From positions 1 through 64,000 of the forward strand of contig JBBQRS010000012.1 of the NCBI GenBank assembly GCA_038214535.1: a stretch of 64,000 nt of DNA, read 5' to 3'. Source of the DNA: JBBQRS01 sp038214535 (GTDB lineage Bacteria > Chloroflexota > Anaerolineae > CG2-30-64-16). Shown here piece after piece: positions 35,984-45,579 of this stretch; the first letter of the stretch is position 1, and each line of letters opens with the position of its first letter. Under the pieces are notes generated by a model that had not been told where the DNA came from, ran no database searches, and saw nothing but the letters and a program-made list of their open reading frames with translations. The position numbers were made by a program, and so were the translations under genes.

Positions 35984-37174
35984 ATGAGAATCCTCCAATT
36001 AAGCCAGTTCGGAACGCCCACCGGTGGGGCCGAGGGATATATCGTGGACGTCTCGCGCGCGTTGCTGGCCGCCGGCCACGAAACCCGGCTGGTCTGCTTC
36101 CAGCCCGGCGACCCGGCTGACCTGATGGCCGGCACAGTGTGCGTTCCCGTGTCGCCCGAACAGCCGCTCGAAACAACGCTCTCATCGCTGGAGGCCATTA
36201 TCCGCGAATACAAACCCGATGTGGCTTATCTCCACCTCATGTATTCCAACGATGTCCTGCGGTGGATTTCCGAGCGCCTGCCGGTGCTGGCCTATGTACA
36301 CGGCCCATACGTCACCTGTCCGGGCATGGCGCAATATTTGCGACGCAGCGCGCGGGTCTGCCCGCGCAGCGGCAACTGGGGCTGCCTCTACTACGCTCAG
36401 ACCGAACGCTGCTGCTTCGGGCGCAGCCCGATGCGTCACATTGAACGCGTGATCGCCGCCAAAGGTTCAACCGCGGTCTATCGCAAGATACGTTGCGCCG
36501 TGGGCAGCGCCTACATGCGTGGCTTGATGGTGCGCAACGGCATCCCCCGTAACCAGGTGGAGTTGCTCACTCCGGTCCTCATGGATGGCCCTTTCGATGC
36601 TTACGCGCCGGCCGCCAGACCCAATACCTTTCTCTTCGCCGGCCGCATCTTGCCGGAAAAAGGCATTGGCGTCCTCCTCGAAGCCGCCGCCAGGCTCGAT
36701 GAGGAGTGGCGTCTGGTGATCGCCGGTGACGGCCCAAAAATGGAAACGTGGCAAGCCAAAGCTCAGGACCTGCACATCGCCGATCGGGTGCATTTTGCGG
36801 GCCGCCAGGACGACGCCGGCCTGGATCGCCTGTATCGCGAATGTGGTTTTACCGTCGTACCCTCGCTTTGGCCTGAACCCTTCGGGCGCATTGGCCCTGA
36901 AGCATTCGCGCGCGGGCGTCCGGTAGTCGCCTTCTCAACCGGCGGCATTCCCGACTGGCTGCAGGATGGCGTCAACGGGATATTGGTGGAGCCGGGCAGC
37001 GTCGAGGGGTTGCACGCCGCGCTGTCAACCCTGTTGCAGTCGCGCGAAATGCAAGAGACGTTGGGACGACAGGCCCTCACTATCGCGAACAGTGCATGGT
37101 CTTCGACAGAACATGTCCACAAACTCACTGGCATGTTAGAACGCTCCATCGCGGATTTTCAACCGCGCCCATGA
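35984..37174 (+). CDS. family 4 glycosyltransferase with cysteine-rich insert
   Basis: A 396-residue GT-B enzyme. 'MRILQLSQFGTPTGGAEGYIVDVSRALLAAGH' opens the acceptor domain and 'FLFAGRILPEKGIGVLLEAAARL' the donor domain; 'VVPSLWPEPFGRIGPEAFARGRPVVAFSTGGIPDWL' holds the E-x7-E motif. Between them, after 'AYVHGPYVTCPG', lies a segment with CPRSGNWGCLYY and ERCCFG, a cysteine cluster found in a subset of GT4 enzymes that could bind metal or form a rigid lid. Part of the glycan operon, 21 bases after the previous gene. Specificity unknown. Confidence 0.86.
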   Translation: MRILQLSQFGTPTGGAEGYIVDVSRALLAAGHETRLVCFQPGDPADLMAGTVCVPVSPEQPLETTLSSLEAIIREYKPDVAYLHLMYSNDVLRWISERLPVLAYVHGPYVTCPGMAQYLRRSARVCPRSGNWGCLYYAQTERCCFGRSPMRHIERVIAAKGSTAVYRKIRCAVGSAYMRGLMVRNGIPRNQVELLTPVLMDGPFDAYAPAARPNTFLFAGRILPEKGIGVLLEAAARLDEEWRLVIAGDGPKMETWQAKAQDLHIADRVHFAGRQDDAGLDRLYRECGFTVVPSLWPEPFGRIGPEAFARGRPVVAFSTGGIPDWLQDGVNGILVEPGSVEGLHAALSTLLQSREMQETLGRQALTIANSAWSSTEHVHKLTGMLERSIADFQPRP

Positions 37175-37199
37175 CAGGTTCAACAATCAGGCTTATACG

Positions 37200-37799
37200 T
37201 TGAAAAACTCGCAAATGGACCAGACCTCCAACTCTTCTCTTGGCGACGCCTTGTTGAAGCGGCCCACGCTGCATCGCTACGCGCTGGGTCTCCACTTCAC
37301 GCTAACGTTGATGGTGGGCTATGTCCCATCCCAACACATTCGGAAATTCATCTATCACCGCTTGCTCGGCATGAAGATCGCGGATTCGACCATCATCTAC
37401 GGGGGTGCAGAAATCCGCTCGCCCCACCATATCCACATCGGCGAACGCTCTGTCATCGGACATCACGCCATCCTCGACGGACGCAACGGATTGGAGATTG
37501 GCGAGAACGTCAGCCTGGGCACCGCTGTCTGGATCTGGACGATGGAACACGACCCGCAATCGCCCGACTTCGCCATCCGCGGCGGGCCTGTTGTGATCGA
37601 GGACTACGCATGGATCGGCGGCCGGGCCGTCATTCTGCCGGGATTACGCATCGGCAAAGGCGCAGTCGTCGCTACCGGCGCGGTTGTCACCAAAGACGTG
37701 CCACCCTACACGATCGTCGCCGGCGTCCCGGCTCGTGAAATCGGCAAACGCACAACCGACTTACAGTATCAGCTTAACTGGTATCAGCCGTTCTTTTAG
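37200..37799 (+). CDS. hexapeptide-repeat acyltransferase (WcaF/colanic acid type)
   Basis: A 199-residue left-handed beta-helix acyltransferase. The start is uncertain: TTG 37200 gives 199 residues and ATG 37215 five fewer; neither has a convincing binding site. 'FIYHRLLGMKIADSTIIYGGAEIRSPHHIHIGERSVIGHHAILDGRNGLEIGENVSLG' and 'VIEDYAWIGGRAVILPGLRIGKGAVVATGAVVTKDVPPYTIVAGVPAREIGKR' are typical of the colanic-acid acetyltransferase group. The catalytic His is in 'WTMEHDPQSP'. Likely acetylates a sugar of the repeat unit in the cytoplasm. Confidence 0.85.
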   Translation: MKNSQMDQTSNSSLGDALLKRPTLHRYALGLHFTLTLMVGYVPSQHIRKFIYHRLLGMKIADSTIIYGGAEIRSPHHIHIGERSVIGHHAILDGRNGLEIGENVSLGTAVWIWTMEHDPQSPDFAIRGGPVVIEDYAWIGGRAVILPGLRIGKGAVVATGAVVTKDVPPYTIVAGVPAREIGKRTTDLQYQLNWYQPFF

Positions 37800-37800
37800 C

Positions 37801-39021
37801 ATGAATTCTCCCTTACGCATTCTCTACATCACCACTTGGTGCCCATTTCCAGCGGATAACGGCTCCAAGATCCGTACAGCATACCTGCTGCGGGCGCTGG
37901 CCCGGCATCATGATGTGACCCTATTGACTTTCTCACCCGACGGCCTCTCGGCGGATGACATCGCCGCGCAGGCGCCGCCGCTGGCTGGGATTTATCCTGT
38001 CCATGAAGACCCGTTTCGCTACAACAGCTTGCCATCTTATGTAAAGTACGCCAGCCCGATGCCCATAGCCTTTTGGAAAAGCCCGGCGATGACCCGGCAA
38101 GCTACCGCCCTCGCCGCCGGACCTGCATTTGATGTGGTCGCGGCGATGAGCGTCCCGGTCGCGCGCTACCCCTTTCAGCTCAGGCATACGCCCCGGCTGC
38201 TCGACCTGGAGCAATCGCACACCTTAGTGCTGGAGGACCGCTATCGCGCGGCGAGCACCACGGCCGCCAGACAGCGCGCCCTGATCGGCTGGCGCAAATC
38301 CGCCTTCTACGAAGCGCGCTTCATCCGGGCCTATCAGGCGACGACGCTCGTTTCGCAACACGAAGTAGACTACTACACGCCGATGATTCGGGACGCATCC
38401 ACCCGATTGAGCATCATCCCTAACGGCGTTGATCTGGATCGTATGCAACCAAACATGGCGGCCAGGACAGAGAATCACCTGGTCTTTAATGGGGCGCTCA
38501 CCTACAGCGTGAACTATGACGCCATGCAATACTTTCTCCGGGATGTCTATCCACGCATCAAGCAACGCGTCGCAGATGCTTCGCTCACCATCACCGGCTC
38601 GACTCACGGGGTTGACCTGAACGGCCTGAGGCTGGATACAAGTGTTAATCTCAGCGGTTACGTCCCCGACATACGACCGTTGGTTGCCGGAGCGACCGTT
38701 TGCGTCGCGCCGCTGCGCCAGGGCGCCGGCACTCGGTTGAAGATTCTCGAAGCGATGGCCCTGGGCACGCCGGTTGTATCCACCAGCAAGGGGATCGAAG
38801 GGCTAAACGCCGTCCCCGAACGCGATTTCCTGCTGGCAGACAATCCGCAAAGTTTCGCCGCCCAGACTATCCGCTTGCTTGAAGACGCCGACCTACGTTG
38901 CTCGTTGGCGTTAAACGCACGCGGATTGATCGAACGCGAGTATAATTGGATGGACATTGGGGCCAGGTTCTGTCGATTGATCGAAGAAGTAGTCTCAGAG
39001 CAAGCGACAAGGCGCAGTTAA
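37801..39021 (+). CDS. family 4 glycosyltransferase
   Basis: A 406-residue GT-B enzyme; ATG 37801 lies directly after the preceding stop. 'RILYITTWCPFPADNGSKIRTAYLLRALARHHDVTLLTF' is the N-terminal domain as found in sugar transferases of the PEP-CTERM/Wzy type loci, 'LVFNGALTYSVNYDAMQYFLRDVYPRIK' opens the donor domain and 'VCVAPLRQGAGTRLKILEAMALGTPVVSTSKGIEGL' the donor-binding motif (GAGTRLKILEAM). It is similar in architecture to the transferase at 45579, probably an old duplication. Cytoplasmic; specificity unknown. Confidence 0.86.
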   Translation: MNSPLRILYITTWCPFPADNGSKIRTAYLLRALARHHDVTLLTFSPDGLSADDIAAQAPPLAGIYPVHEDPFRYNSLPSYVKYASPMPIAFWKSPAMTRQATALAAGPAFDVVAAMSVPVARYPFQLRHTPRLLDLEQSHTLVLEDRYRAASTTAARQRALIGWRKSAFYEARFIRAYQATTLVSQHEVDYYTPMIRDASTRLSIIPNGVDLDRMQPNMAARTENHLVFNGALTYSVNYDAMQYFLRDVYPRIKQRVADASLTITGSTHGVDLNGLRLDTSVNLSGYVPDIRPLVAGATVCVAPLRQGAGTRLKILEAMALGTPVVSTSKGIEGLNAVPERDFLLADNPQSFAAQTIRLLEDADLRCSLALNARGLIEREYNWMDIGARFCRLIEEVVSEQATRRS

Positions 39022-39025
39022 CACA

Positions 39026-40456
39026 ATGAGCGCATTGATAAACCGATCCCGTACATTCCCCTGGCCGACGCTATTGGTCATCATGGGTACTCTGGGGTTA
39101 GCGGGCCTGATGGGGTTGCGTCCCTCCGTCCAACTATTGGCGCTTGTCGGCGTCGCGGTGGGCGCGATCATCCTGTTGCTCAAGCCGCAACTCGGCCTCC
39201 TGGCGTTGATCGTGCTGGCCCTCGTAGCCCCGCTCCAGCTCAACACCGGCACCGATGTCGCCATCAACCCCACCACCCTGTTCGTCCCAGCCTTGATCGG
39301 CGTTTGGCTGCTGGCAATGATCGTGCGCCGGGATCTCGTCTTTGTGCGGGCGCGCGCGAGCCTGCCGTTGATGCTCTTCCTGCTCTCATCCATGCTCTCT
39401 CTCATTATCGGGCAAGCCACGTGGGATCCCTTTGTGCCCCAATCGAACAGCTTCATCCTAGTCCAGATCGCTCAGTGGGCAATTTTCGCCTTCTCAGCAG
39501 GCGCTTTCTGGATGGCGGCCAACTTAATCACGGATGAGGTCTGGCTGCGCAGGATTCTCTTCACATTTATCGGACTCGCCGCGATCATCGGCCTGATGCG
39601 TTCGATCCCTGCGGCCTACCCCATCGTCGTCAAGGCCTTCACCTTCGCGGTCTATCGGCCGCCTTTCTGGTTGCTGTTGGCGGCCATGGCCGGCGGACAA
39701 CTATTTTTCAATCAGAGCCTGTCCACGCCGGCGCGCGTCATCCTGGGTGCGATCGTCCTGATGACCGTCCTCTTCGTCTTTATAGTAGAACGCACAACCC
39801 TTTCCTACTGGATCGGGGTCGCCGTCGCGCTGGCCGTCCTCCTCTGGCTCAAGTTACAGAGAAGCCGGATCATCCTCGTTGCTTTGATCGGCCTTCTCCT
39901 GCTCACCGGTCAGGTTCTGCCGCGCGCGTATGACTTTGCCGGCGGCGAAAGCGAGTGGGTAGAGAGCGGCGGATCGCGGATCACGCTTGCAGAGCGCGTC
40001 ATCTCGGTCACCATGCGCAACCCCATCACGGGCCTCGGGCCGGCCGCCTATCGCCCTTACGCCCGTATGAAGCCGCTGCCCTATAAAGACGCCTTCTGGG
40101 TTTCGCCCAACGTGTCCGCGCACAACAACTACGTGGACCTGTTCGCGCATTCAGGCATCCTCGGGCTGGGCCTCTTCCTCTGGTTCATCGTTGAATTTAT
40201 CTTCCTCTGTCGGCGCGTCAGTCAGAAGAAACTCAGCGGCCTTTCCCTCGGTTATGTCAATGGCATCCTGGCGACCGTCGCAGGCGCCCTGGTCATCATG
40301 ATGCTCGCCGACTGGATTTTGCCCTTTGTGTACAACATCAGCTTCATCGGCTTCCAGGCCAGCGTGTTGGTCTGGCTGATGATGGGCGGCGTGATCGCCA
40401 TTGATCAGTGGACTGAAGCGAATGAAGATGTGGAACCTGAAGAGCCGGCCGCATGA
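39026..40456 (+). CDS. O-antigen ligase/polymerase-like membrane protein
   Basis: A 476-residue polytopic protein with about 11-12 membrane helices. The Wzy_C/ligase hallmarks are 'IVERTTLSYWIGVAVALAVL' in the helix before the main loop, and 'NPITGLGPAAYRPYARMK...NVSAHNNYVDLFAHSGILGLGLFLWFIVEF', in which AHNNYVDLFAHSG is the conserved functional segment. It would polymerise or ligate lipid-linked repeats outside. This is the second such protein in the locus (the first at 22545 has a TPR tail), so one may be the polymerase and the other a ligase. The stop overlaps the next gene by ATGA. Confidence 0.85.
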   Translation: MSALINRSRTFPWPTLLVIMGTLGLAGLMGLRPSVQLLALVGVAVGAIILLLKPQLGLLALIVLALVAPLQLNTGTDVAINPTTLFVPALIGVWLLAMIVRRDLVFVRARASLPLMLFLLSSMLSLIIGQATWDPFVPQSNSFILVQIAQWAIFAFSAGAFWMAANLITDEVWLRRILFTFIGLAAIIGLMRSIPAAYPIVVKAFTFAVYRPPFWLLLAAMAGGQLFFNQSLSTPARVILGAIVLMTVLFVFIVERTTLSYWIGVAVALAVLLWLKLQRSRIILVALIGLLLLTGQVLPRAYDFAGGESEWVESGGSRITLAERVISVTMRNPITGLGPAAYRPYARMKPLPYKDAFWVSPNVSAHNNYVDLFAHSGILGLGLFLWFIVEFIFLCRRVSQKKLSGLSLGYVNGILATVAGALVIMMLADWILPFVYNISFIGFQASVLVWLMMGGVIAIDQWTEANEDVEPEEPAA

Positions 40457-41397
40457 GTGAGCAGTCACCGCAACTGACGATCGTCATCGTGAGTTGGAAC
40501 ACGCGCCAGTTGCTTGCCGACTGCCTTGCCGCAGTTTACCGCACAGTGCATCGTTACCCTTTCGAGGTCATCGTCGTAGACAACGCGTCGAGTGACGGCA
40601 GCGCCGATCACGTCCGGCGCGAATTTCCACAGGTCAGGCTGATCGAAACAGGCGCAAATCTCGGGTTTGCGCGCGGCAACAACGTTGCGCTGCGCCAGAT
40701 TCAAAGCGATTACGCCTTGCTCCTCAACCCCGATACAGTCGCCCACGACGGCGCCATTGACGACCTGTGCGACGTGCTGGCCGCCGTGCCTGAGGTCGGT
40801 GGCATCGGCGCACAACTCCTCAACCCTGACGGCTCGTTGCAACATTCCTGGGGTCAGTTCCCCTTCGCCGAGCGCGAGGTGCCCCTGCTGCGCACGCGCT
40901 TTGCGAAAGAACCGGAGCCATTTACGGCATCGGTCAATGGATCAGACGTGCCGCTCTTACGGGTTGATTGGGCCAAAGGCGCTTGCCTCATGATGCGCGG
41001 GGAAACCCTGGCCCAGATCGGTCTCCTCGATGAAGAATACTGGCTCTATACCGAAGAAACCGACTGGTGTTATCGCGCCCGCCAGGCCGGCTGGGAAATC
41101 GTGGGGCGACCCGACGCCTTCATCACCCACATCGAGCAGGCCTCCTCCGCGCAACGCCTGGGGAAAAGCTTCGTCAACTTTGCCGACTCGCGAGTCCTCT
41201 TCGCCCGAAAATATCAGGGCCGCCTCGCCGCCGCCGTCGTGTGGGGCGTGTTTGCCACCCGGTCCGTCGTTTTCTCGATCTTTCCGCAACGTTCACATCT
41301 GGGTCGCCCCGAAGCCGGCTACGCAGAGAGCGATGTGCGCGCAGCCTACAAAACATTTCTCGAAACATCGTTCAAACGCATCGTCGGCCGCGCATAA
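40453..41397 (+). CDS. family 2 glycosyltransferase (rhamnosyltransferase-like)
   Basis: A 314-residue GT-A enzyme. 'LTIVIVSWNTRQLLADCLAAV', 'VIVVDNASSDGSADHVRREFP' and 'GANLGFARGNNVALRQ' followed by 'YALLLNPDTV' are the signature of the WbbL/RfbF rhamnosyltransferase-like branch. 'WAKGACLMMRGETLAQIGLLDEEYWLYTEETDWCYRARQAGW' holds the acceptor-side E-D-x-D-x-x-R-like motif. A rhamnose donor would fit the rfbC and rfbD-like genes in the same locus, but this is inferred. A short hydrophobic patch near residue 265 may touch the membrane. Confidence 0.86.
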   Translation: MSEQSPQLTIVIVSWNTRQLLADCLAAVYRTVHRYPFEVIVVDNASSDGSADHVRREFPQVRLIETGANLGFARGNNVALRQIQSDYALLLNPDTVAHDGAIDDLCDVLAAVPEVGGIGAQLLNPDGSLQHSWGQFPFAEREVPLLRTRFAKEPEPFTASVNGSDVPLLRVDWAKGACLMMRGETLAQIGLLDEEYWLYTEETDWCYRARQAGWEIVGRPDAFITHIEQASSAQRLGKSFVNFADSRVLFARKYQGRLAAAVVWGVFATRSVVFSIFPQRSHLGRPEAGYAESDVRAAYKTFLETSFKRIVGRA

Positions 41398-41459
41398 CTC
41401 AAAGCGCCCATTCAACGATTCCACCCCGCACGTTACGCTATCACGAAGTCTGAGGCCAC

Positions 41460-42845
41460 ATGACGTCGCTTTTTCGTCGCATAAACATGCCGCTCATTAT
41501 CCTGATTGCGATCTTGCTGCGATTGGCCGCCGGCGTCTATTTGGGCAATACGGTGCCCCTCAACACCGACGAGACATCTTACTCGGCCCTGGGCGCACGA
41601 CTGTCAACCGGACACGGCTATTCGTTCGATCGCGGCTGGTATCCTTTCACGCCGCCCGACACGCCCACCGCGCACTGGTCGTTCCTCTATTCCGCGTTTG
41701 TGGCAGCCGTTTACAGCATCACCGGCCCACACCCGCTGGCGGCGCGTCTCATCAGTGCGGTGCTTGGCGGCATCCTTCTCCCGTGGATCATGTACCGCTT
41801 CGCCCGGCGTCTCTACATCGAAGAAGAACCTGCTCAAACGGCCGCGCCAGGCTCGCAAAACGCCGTAAGCCAAAGCCTTTCGGCGGCGCAGATATTGCCC
41901 TTGCTGTCGGCCCTGCTCGCCGCGGTCTATCTCTTCTTCATCATTTTCTCCGCCAGCCTGATGACCGAGACTTTTTACATCACGGCCCTGTTGTGGTCGC
42001 TCGAACGCGGCCTGGCCCTCCAGCAAACGCTGCGCGCAATCTATGCACCCCAACGGCAGGTTCTACTGATCGGGCTGGGCCTGGGGATCGCCCTCGGCAT
42101 CGCCACGCTGCTTCGCCAATCCATCTTGCCCTGGGCCCCGGTGATGGGCCTCTGGCTGCTCTGGCGCGGTTGGCGACAAGCGCGGTTCGGCGCGGCCTTC
42201 CAGGCGATGGCGGTCGCCGCCGTGGTTGTCATTGCGTGTATTCTGCCGTTTACGGTGCGCAATTACCGCGTCTATCACGAATTTCTGCTCCTGAACTCAA
42301 ACGCCGGTTATGCGATGTACTCCGCCCAGCACCCGATGCACGGTGATAGCTTCAAAGAATATGCCGCAGCGCCCATACCTGAGGGATTGGGCAACCTTAA
42401 TGAGGCGCAACTCGACAAAGAGTTGATGGCGCGGGGGATCGGTTTCATCCTCGCCGACCCGGTGCGCTACGTGAGGTTGTCGCTGAGCCGCGTCCGCGAC
42501 TATTTCGAGTTCTGGCCGACGCCCAACGCGCCGCTCATCAGCAACATCGGGCGGGTCTTCTCGATTGCCCTGCTCCTACCCTTCATGCTTTACGGCATTT
42601 GGCTGGCTGTGCGCAATCCGAATCGCTCTCCGGCGCACGCCCTGCTACACGGCGAAGACGTGGCCTTCCTGCTGCTCTTCATGGCCTTCTACAGCCTGCT
42701 GCACATCCTCACCTGGGCCATGGCGCGCTATCGACTGCCCGTAGATGCGGTTGCAATACCGTTTGCCGCGCTCGCCCTGCTCGATCTTGCGGAGCGCCTC
42801 AACCTTGTGACGCTCGCCCCGGCTTCCGACGCCGGTGTAGCGTAG
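41460..42845 (+). CDS. membrane glycosyltransferase (GT39/PMT-like, polyprenyl-phosphate-sugar dependent)
   Basis: A 461-residue protein with about 10-11 membrane helices. Near the N-terminus, after the first helix, 'LNTDETSYSALGARLSTGHGYSF' carries the D-E acidic pair on the first outside loop that is typical of GT-C fold enzymes, and 'HWSFLYSAFVAAVYSITGPHPLAARLISAVLGG' continues the family pattern. Such enzymes take a sugar from a polyprenyl phosphate carrier outside the membrane; the carrier could be loaded by the GT2 enzyme at 19544. ATG 41460 follows GAGG. Substrate unknown; glycan side-branching or protein glycosylation are both possible. Confidence 0.8.
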   Translation: MTSLFRRINMPLIILIAILLRLAAGVYLGNTVPLNTDETSYSALGARLSTGHGYSFDRGWYPFTPPDTPTAHWSFLYSAFVAAVYSITGPHPLAARLISAVLGGILLPWIMYRFARRLYIEEEPAQTAAPGSQNAVSQSLSAAQILPLLSALLAAVYLFFIIFSASLMTETFYITALLWSLERGLALQQTLRAIYAPQRQVLLIGLGLGIALGIATLLRQSILPWAPVMGLWLLWRGWRQARFGAAFQAMAVAAVVVIACILPFTVRNYRVYHEFLLLNSNAGYAMYSAQHPMHGDSFKEYAAAPIPEGLGNLNEAQLDKELMARGIGFILADPVRYVRLSLSRVRDYFEFWPTPNAPLISNIGRVFSIALLLPFMLYGIWLAVRNPNRSPAHALLHGEDVAFLLLFMAFYSLLHILTWAMARYRLPVDAVAIPFAALALLDLAERLNLVTLAPASDAGVA

Positions 42846-42863
42846 CAGAGCCTGCTTTCTCCC

Positions 42864-44090
42864 ATGCGCATTATCTACGTACTCCTATCGCCGACCTTCG
42901 GGATGCACCAATACACCGCCGACCTCGCGAATCGTGCGGCGGCGGGCGCTTTCAGCTTTGGCGAGACGCCGGACGTACACGTGGTGACAACCACCGGGTT
43001 TCCCCGCGATGCGTATGGGCCGCATATCCAGATGCACACGCCGCTGGCCTCCACCGGGACAGGCTTCTCACCCGAAGGGGCGGCGATCGGCGCATTGCGA
43101 CGCACCATCCGCGCCGTCACACAACTCGCAACCGACCATCAGGTTCCCGAACTGACGATTGTACATATCACAGGCGTACATCTCTGGAACGTCGCGCTGG
43201 TACGCGTCCTAACCCGGCAAGGCGTTCCCACCGTCCACACACTGCATGATCTTCAGGCGCACAGCGGCGTCAAGTTTGGGTCACTGATCCCGCGCTGGAA
43301 TGCGCTGGTCATGCAGGCCGGCGCGCATATCCTCGTCCACGGTCAACGTTATCGCGCACAATTGCTTGCCCAGGGCGTTCCAGCAGATCGCGTGACCTAT
43401 GCGCCGCTGCTCCACGGATTCTGGAGATTCGGCGCGGGGCCAGATGAACATATGTCAACCCGTTTGTATGCTGCGGAACTTGACAGTGCCGTTCAAGGGT
43501 GCAAAGATGATACGCGTGGGCTAGTATTGTTCTTTGGACGGGTGGAGACGTACAAAGGTGTAGACACACTGCTTGATGCGTGGCATCAAGCGTGGTCGCA
43601 GTCAGGCAATGATGACCTCGATGTTCGTCTGGTGGTCGCGGGCGCCTGGCCGCAAGGCGTCGAACCTCCCGCCGGCCTCCACAACGTCGAATTCCGAAAT
43701 TACCGCATCACCGACGATGAAGCCATTACGTTGTTTCGTTCGGCGATGCTATTGGTGCTGCCCTATGAAGATGCAACCCAGTCGGCGCTGATCGCCGCAA
43801 GCTATGCGTTTGGGGTGCCGGTCGTCGTGACGGATTCCGGCGCGCTGCCGGAGTATGTGATACCCGGGGAAACCGGCTGGGTCGTCCCGGTTCATGATGC
43901 TGTGCAATTGAGCGCCGTACTGCGACAGGCCATCGCAGGTCGTTCACATCTCGCTCGAATGGGCGACAATGGGCGGCGCTGGTACGAAGAACAACGCCGG
44001 GTTGAGACGGATACGCTGGCCCATATGTATCGCCACTTGATTCATCACGTGGCCGCTAACGTCAGGGGGGCCGAATATGACAACCGATAG
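42864..44090 (+). CDS. family 4 glycosyltransferase
   Basis: A 408-residue GT-B enzyme. The N-terminal 'IIYVLLSPTFGMHQYTADLANRAA' and 'VHTLHDLQAHSG' belong to the acceptor domain, 'GLVLFFGRVETYKGVDTLLDAW' opens the donor domain, and 'VLPYEDATQSALIAASYAFGVPVVVTDSGALPEYVIPGETGWVV' carries the donor site with the E-x-x-E-like spacing partly altered (E..Q..L). Around 43430-43560 base use shifts to slightly lower GC compared with the neighbours. The end overlaps the next gene by 14 bases. Specificity unknown. Confidence 0.84.
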   Translation: MRIIYVLLSPTFGMHQYTADLANRAAAGAFSFGETPDVHVVTTTGFPRDAYGPHIQMHTPLASTGTGFSPEGAAIGALRRTIRAVTQLATDHQVPELTIVHITGVHLWNVALVRVLTRQGVPTVHTLHDLQAHSGVKFGSLIPRWNALVMQAGAHILVHGQRYRAQLLAQGVPADRVTYAPLLHGFWRFGAGPDEHMSTRLYAAELDSAVQGCKDDTRGLVLFFGRVETYKGVDTLLDAWHQAWSQSGNDDLDVRLVVAGAWPQGVEPPAGLHNVEFRNYRITDDEAITLFRSAMLLVLPYEDATQSALIAASYAFGVPVVVTDSGALPEYVIPGETGWVVPVHDAVQLSAVLRQAIAGRSHLARMGDNGRRWYEEQRRVETDTLAHMYRHLIHHVAANVRGAEYDNR

Positions 44091-45579
44091 GCTTTCCAGC
44101 GTCCAGTCGCCGTCCGCAGATATGGCGACGCGCCTGCGTGCGCTTCCGCCGCATCTTTCGTTGCCCAGTGTCGGCCTGCGGCGTTCCGAGCGTATCATCC
44201 TTTTGTGGGCGGTGGATGTCCTCTTGCTGTTCACATCGCTCATCGTTGCCGTCAGGCTCCGGGAAAGCTGGCTCAATGAACCGGGTGCGGTGTTCGCCTA
44301 CTGGCGCTGGTTCTTGACGCTTACGGTCGTCTGGTGGATTTCAGCGCACTTGTTTGATATTTACGATCTGGCGCGCTCAGCCAGCGCTTCACACAGCATG
44401 GTCAACACCGGCGCGGCGGTCGCCTTGACGGTCCTCGTCTATCACTGGATTCCCGTCTATAGCCCGCCGCTGGCCTCACGTGGTCTGGTCTTCATCTTCG
44501 CTGCGCTTGCCATCGTGAGCGTGAGCCTCTGGCGCGGCGTCTATGCCCGGGCCATCAGGCAGCCCAACTTTCAGCGGCGCGCGATTGTGCTCGGCGCAGG
44601 CCTGGCCGGCAAGACATTCGTTGAGGAACTGCGCGAACTCCCGGCTTACGGCAACCCATATTCCGGCACAGGCTACGAGATCGTCGGCTTCGTTGACGAT
44701 GATCCGGCCAAACAAAACAGCGCGCAGTTCGCCGGCGTTCAGGTGCTTGGCGACAGCACGGAGTTGGCGGCGTGGGCCGAAGCCACCGGTGCGGAAGATG
44801 TCGTCGTTGCGATCACGCACCGCAACACGCTTTCACAAGCGGCCCTCAACGCGCTACTGGCCTGCCGCGAAAAAGGGATCACCATCACGACGATGCCCGC
44901 GCTTTATGAACAACTGCTCGGGCGTGTCCCCGTCGAACATGTCGGCGGCGATCTCGCCGCGGTGCTGCCCATGCAAAACGGCCCGACAGACCGCCTGTTT
45001 CATGGCGTGAAGCGAGTGACCGATATTTTCCTTTCCACCATTGGCCTCGGTTTGCTCGGCCTGTTACTGCCGTTTCTGGCGCTCGCCAACATGTTTGCCA
45101 ATCCGGGGCCGTTATTCTACTCGCAAACGCGCGTCGGGCGCGGCGGGCGGCATTACACAGTCATCAAGCTGCGGTCTATGCTCCCCAACGCCGAAGCCAA
45201 GAGCGGCGCAGTCTGGTCAACCACCAACGACCCGCGGATTACGCCATTTGGCAAATTCCTGCGCAAGTCCCGGCTCGACGAGTTACCTCAGTTCTATAAC
45301 GTCCTCAAGGGCGATATGAGCGTCATCGGGCCGCGGCCTGAGCGTCCCGAATTCGTAGACGAACTGGCCGCCAAGATTCCGTTCTATCGCGCCCGTCACG
45401 CCGAAAAACCGGGCATCACCGGCTGGGCGCAGGTTCGCTATAGCTATGGCAGCACCATCGAAGATTCACGCATCAAGCTGGAGTACGATCTCTATTACGT
45501 GCGTCACGCCGGGTTCTATCTCGACCTGTTGATTGCCATGAAAACCATCGGCGAAATGTTGCGCCTGAAGGGGCGTTAG
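44077..45579 (+). CDS. polyprenyl glycosylphosphotransferase (WbaP/WcaJ family), initiating enzyme
   Basis: A 500-residue polyisoprenyl-phosphate hexose-1-phosphate transferase. Four N-terminal membrane helices (about 40-165), a Rossmann-like CoA_binding_3 domain ('RAIVLGAGLAGKTFVEEL...IVGFVDDDP'), and the C-terminal catalytic domain 'KRVTDIFLSTIGLGLLGLLLPFLALANMFANPGPLFYSQTRVGRGGRHYTVIKLRSM' with 'LRKSRLDELPQFYNVLKGDMSVIGPRPERPEFV' as the conserved catalytic and binding motifs. It starts the repeat unit by moving sugar-1-phosphate from a nucleotide sugar to undecaprenyl phosphate. Its position late in the locus, next to the kinase/chain-length gene, is usual. Confidence 0.93.
   Translation: MTTDRLSSVQSPSADMATRLRALPPHLSLPSVGLRRSERIILLWAVDVLLLFTSLIVAVRLRESWLNEPGAVFAYWRWFLTLTVVWWISAHLFDIYDLARSASASHSMVNTGAAVALTVLVYHWIPVYSPPLASRGLVFIFAALAIVSVSLWRGVYARAIRQPNFQRRAIVLGAGLAGKTFVEELRELPAYGNPYSGTGYEIVGFVDDDPAKQNSAQFAGVQVLGDSTELAAWAEATGAEDVVVAITHRNTLSQAALNALLACREKGITITTMPALYEQLLGRVPVEHVGGDLAAVLPMQNGPTDRLFHGVKRVTDIFLSTIGLGLLGLLLPFLALANMFANPGPLFYSQTRVGRGGRHYTVIKLRSMLPNAEAKSGAVWSTTNDPRITPFGKFLRKSRLDELPQFYNVLKGDMSVIGPRPERPEFVDELAAKIPFYRARHAEKPGITGWAQVRYSYGSTIEDSRIKLEYDLYYVRHAGFYLDLLIAMKTIGEMLRLKGR

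Noticed and set aside
43430..43560. Lower-GC stretch in the glycosyltransferase gene at 42864 as a sign of recombination
   Set aside because: The frame and motifs are continuous and the shift is short; it is within normal variation.
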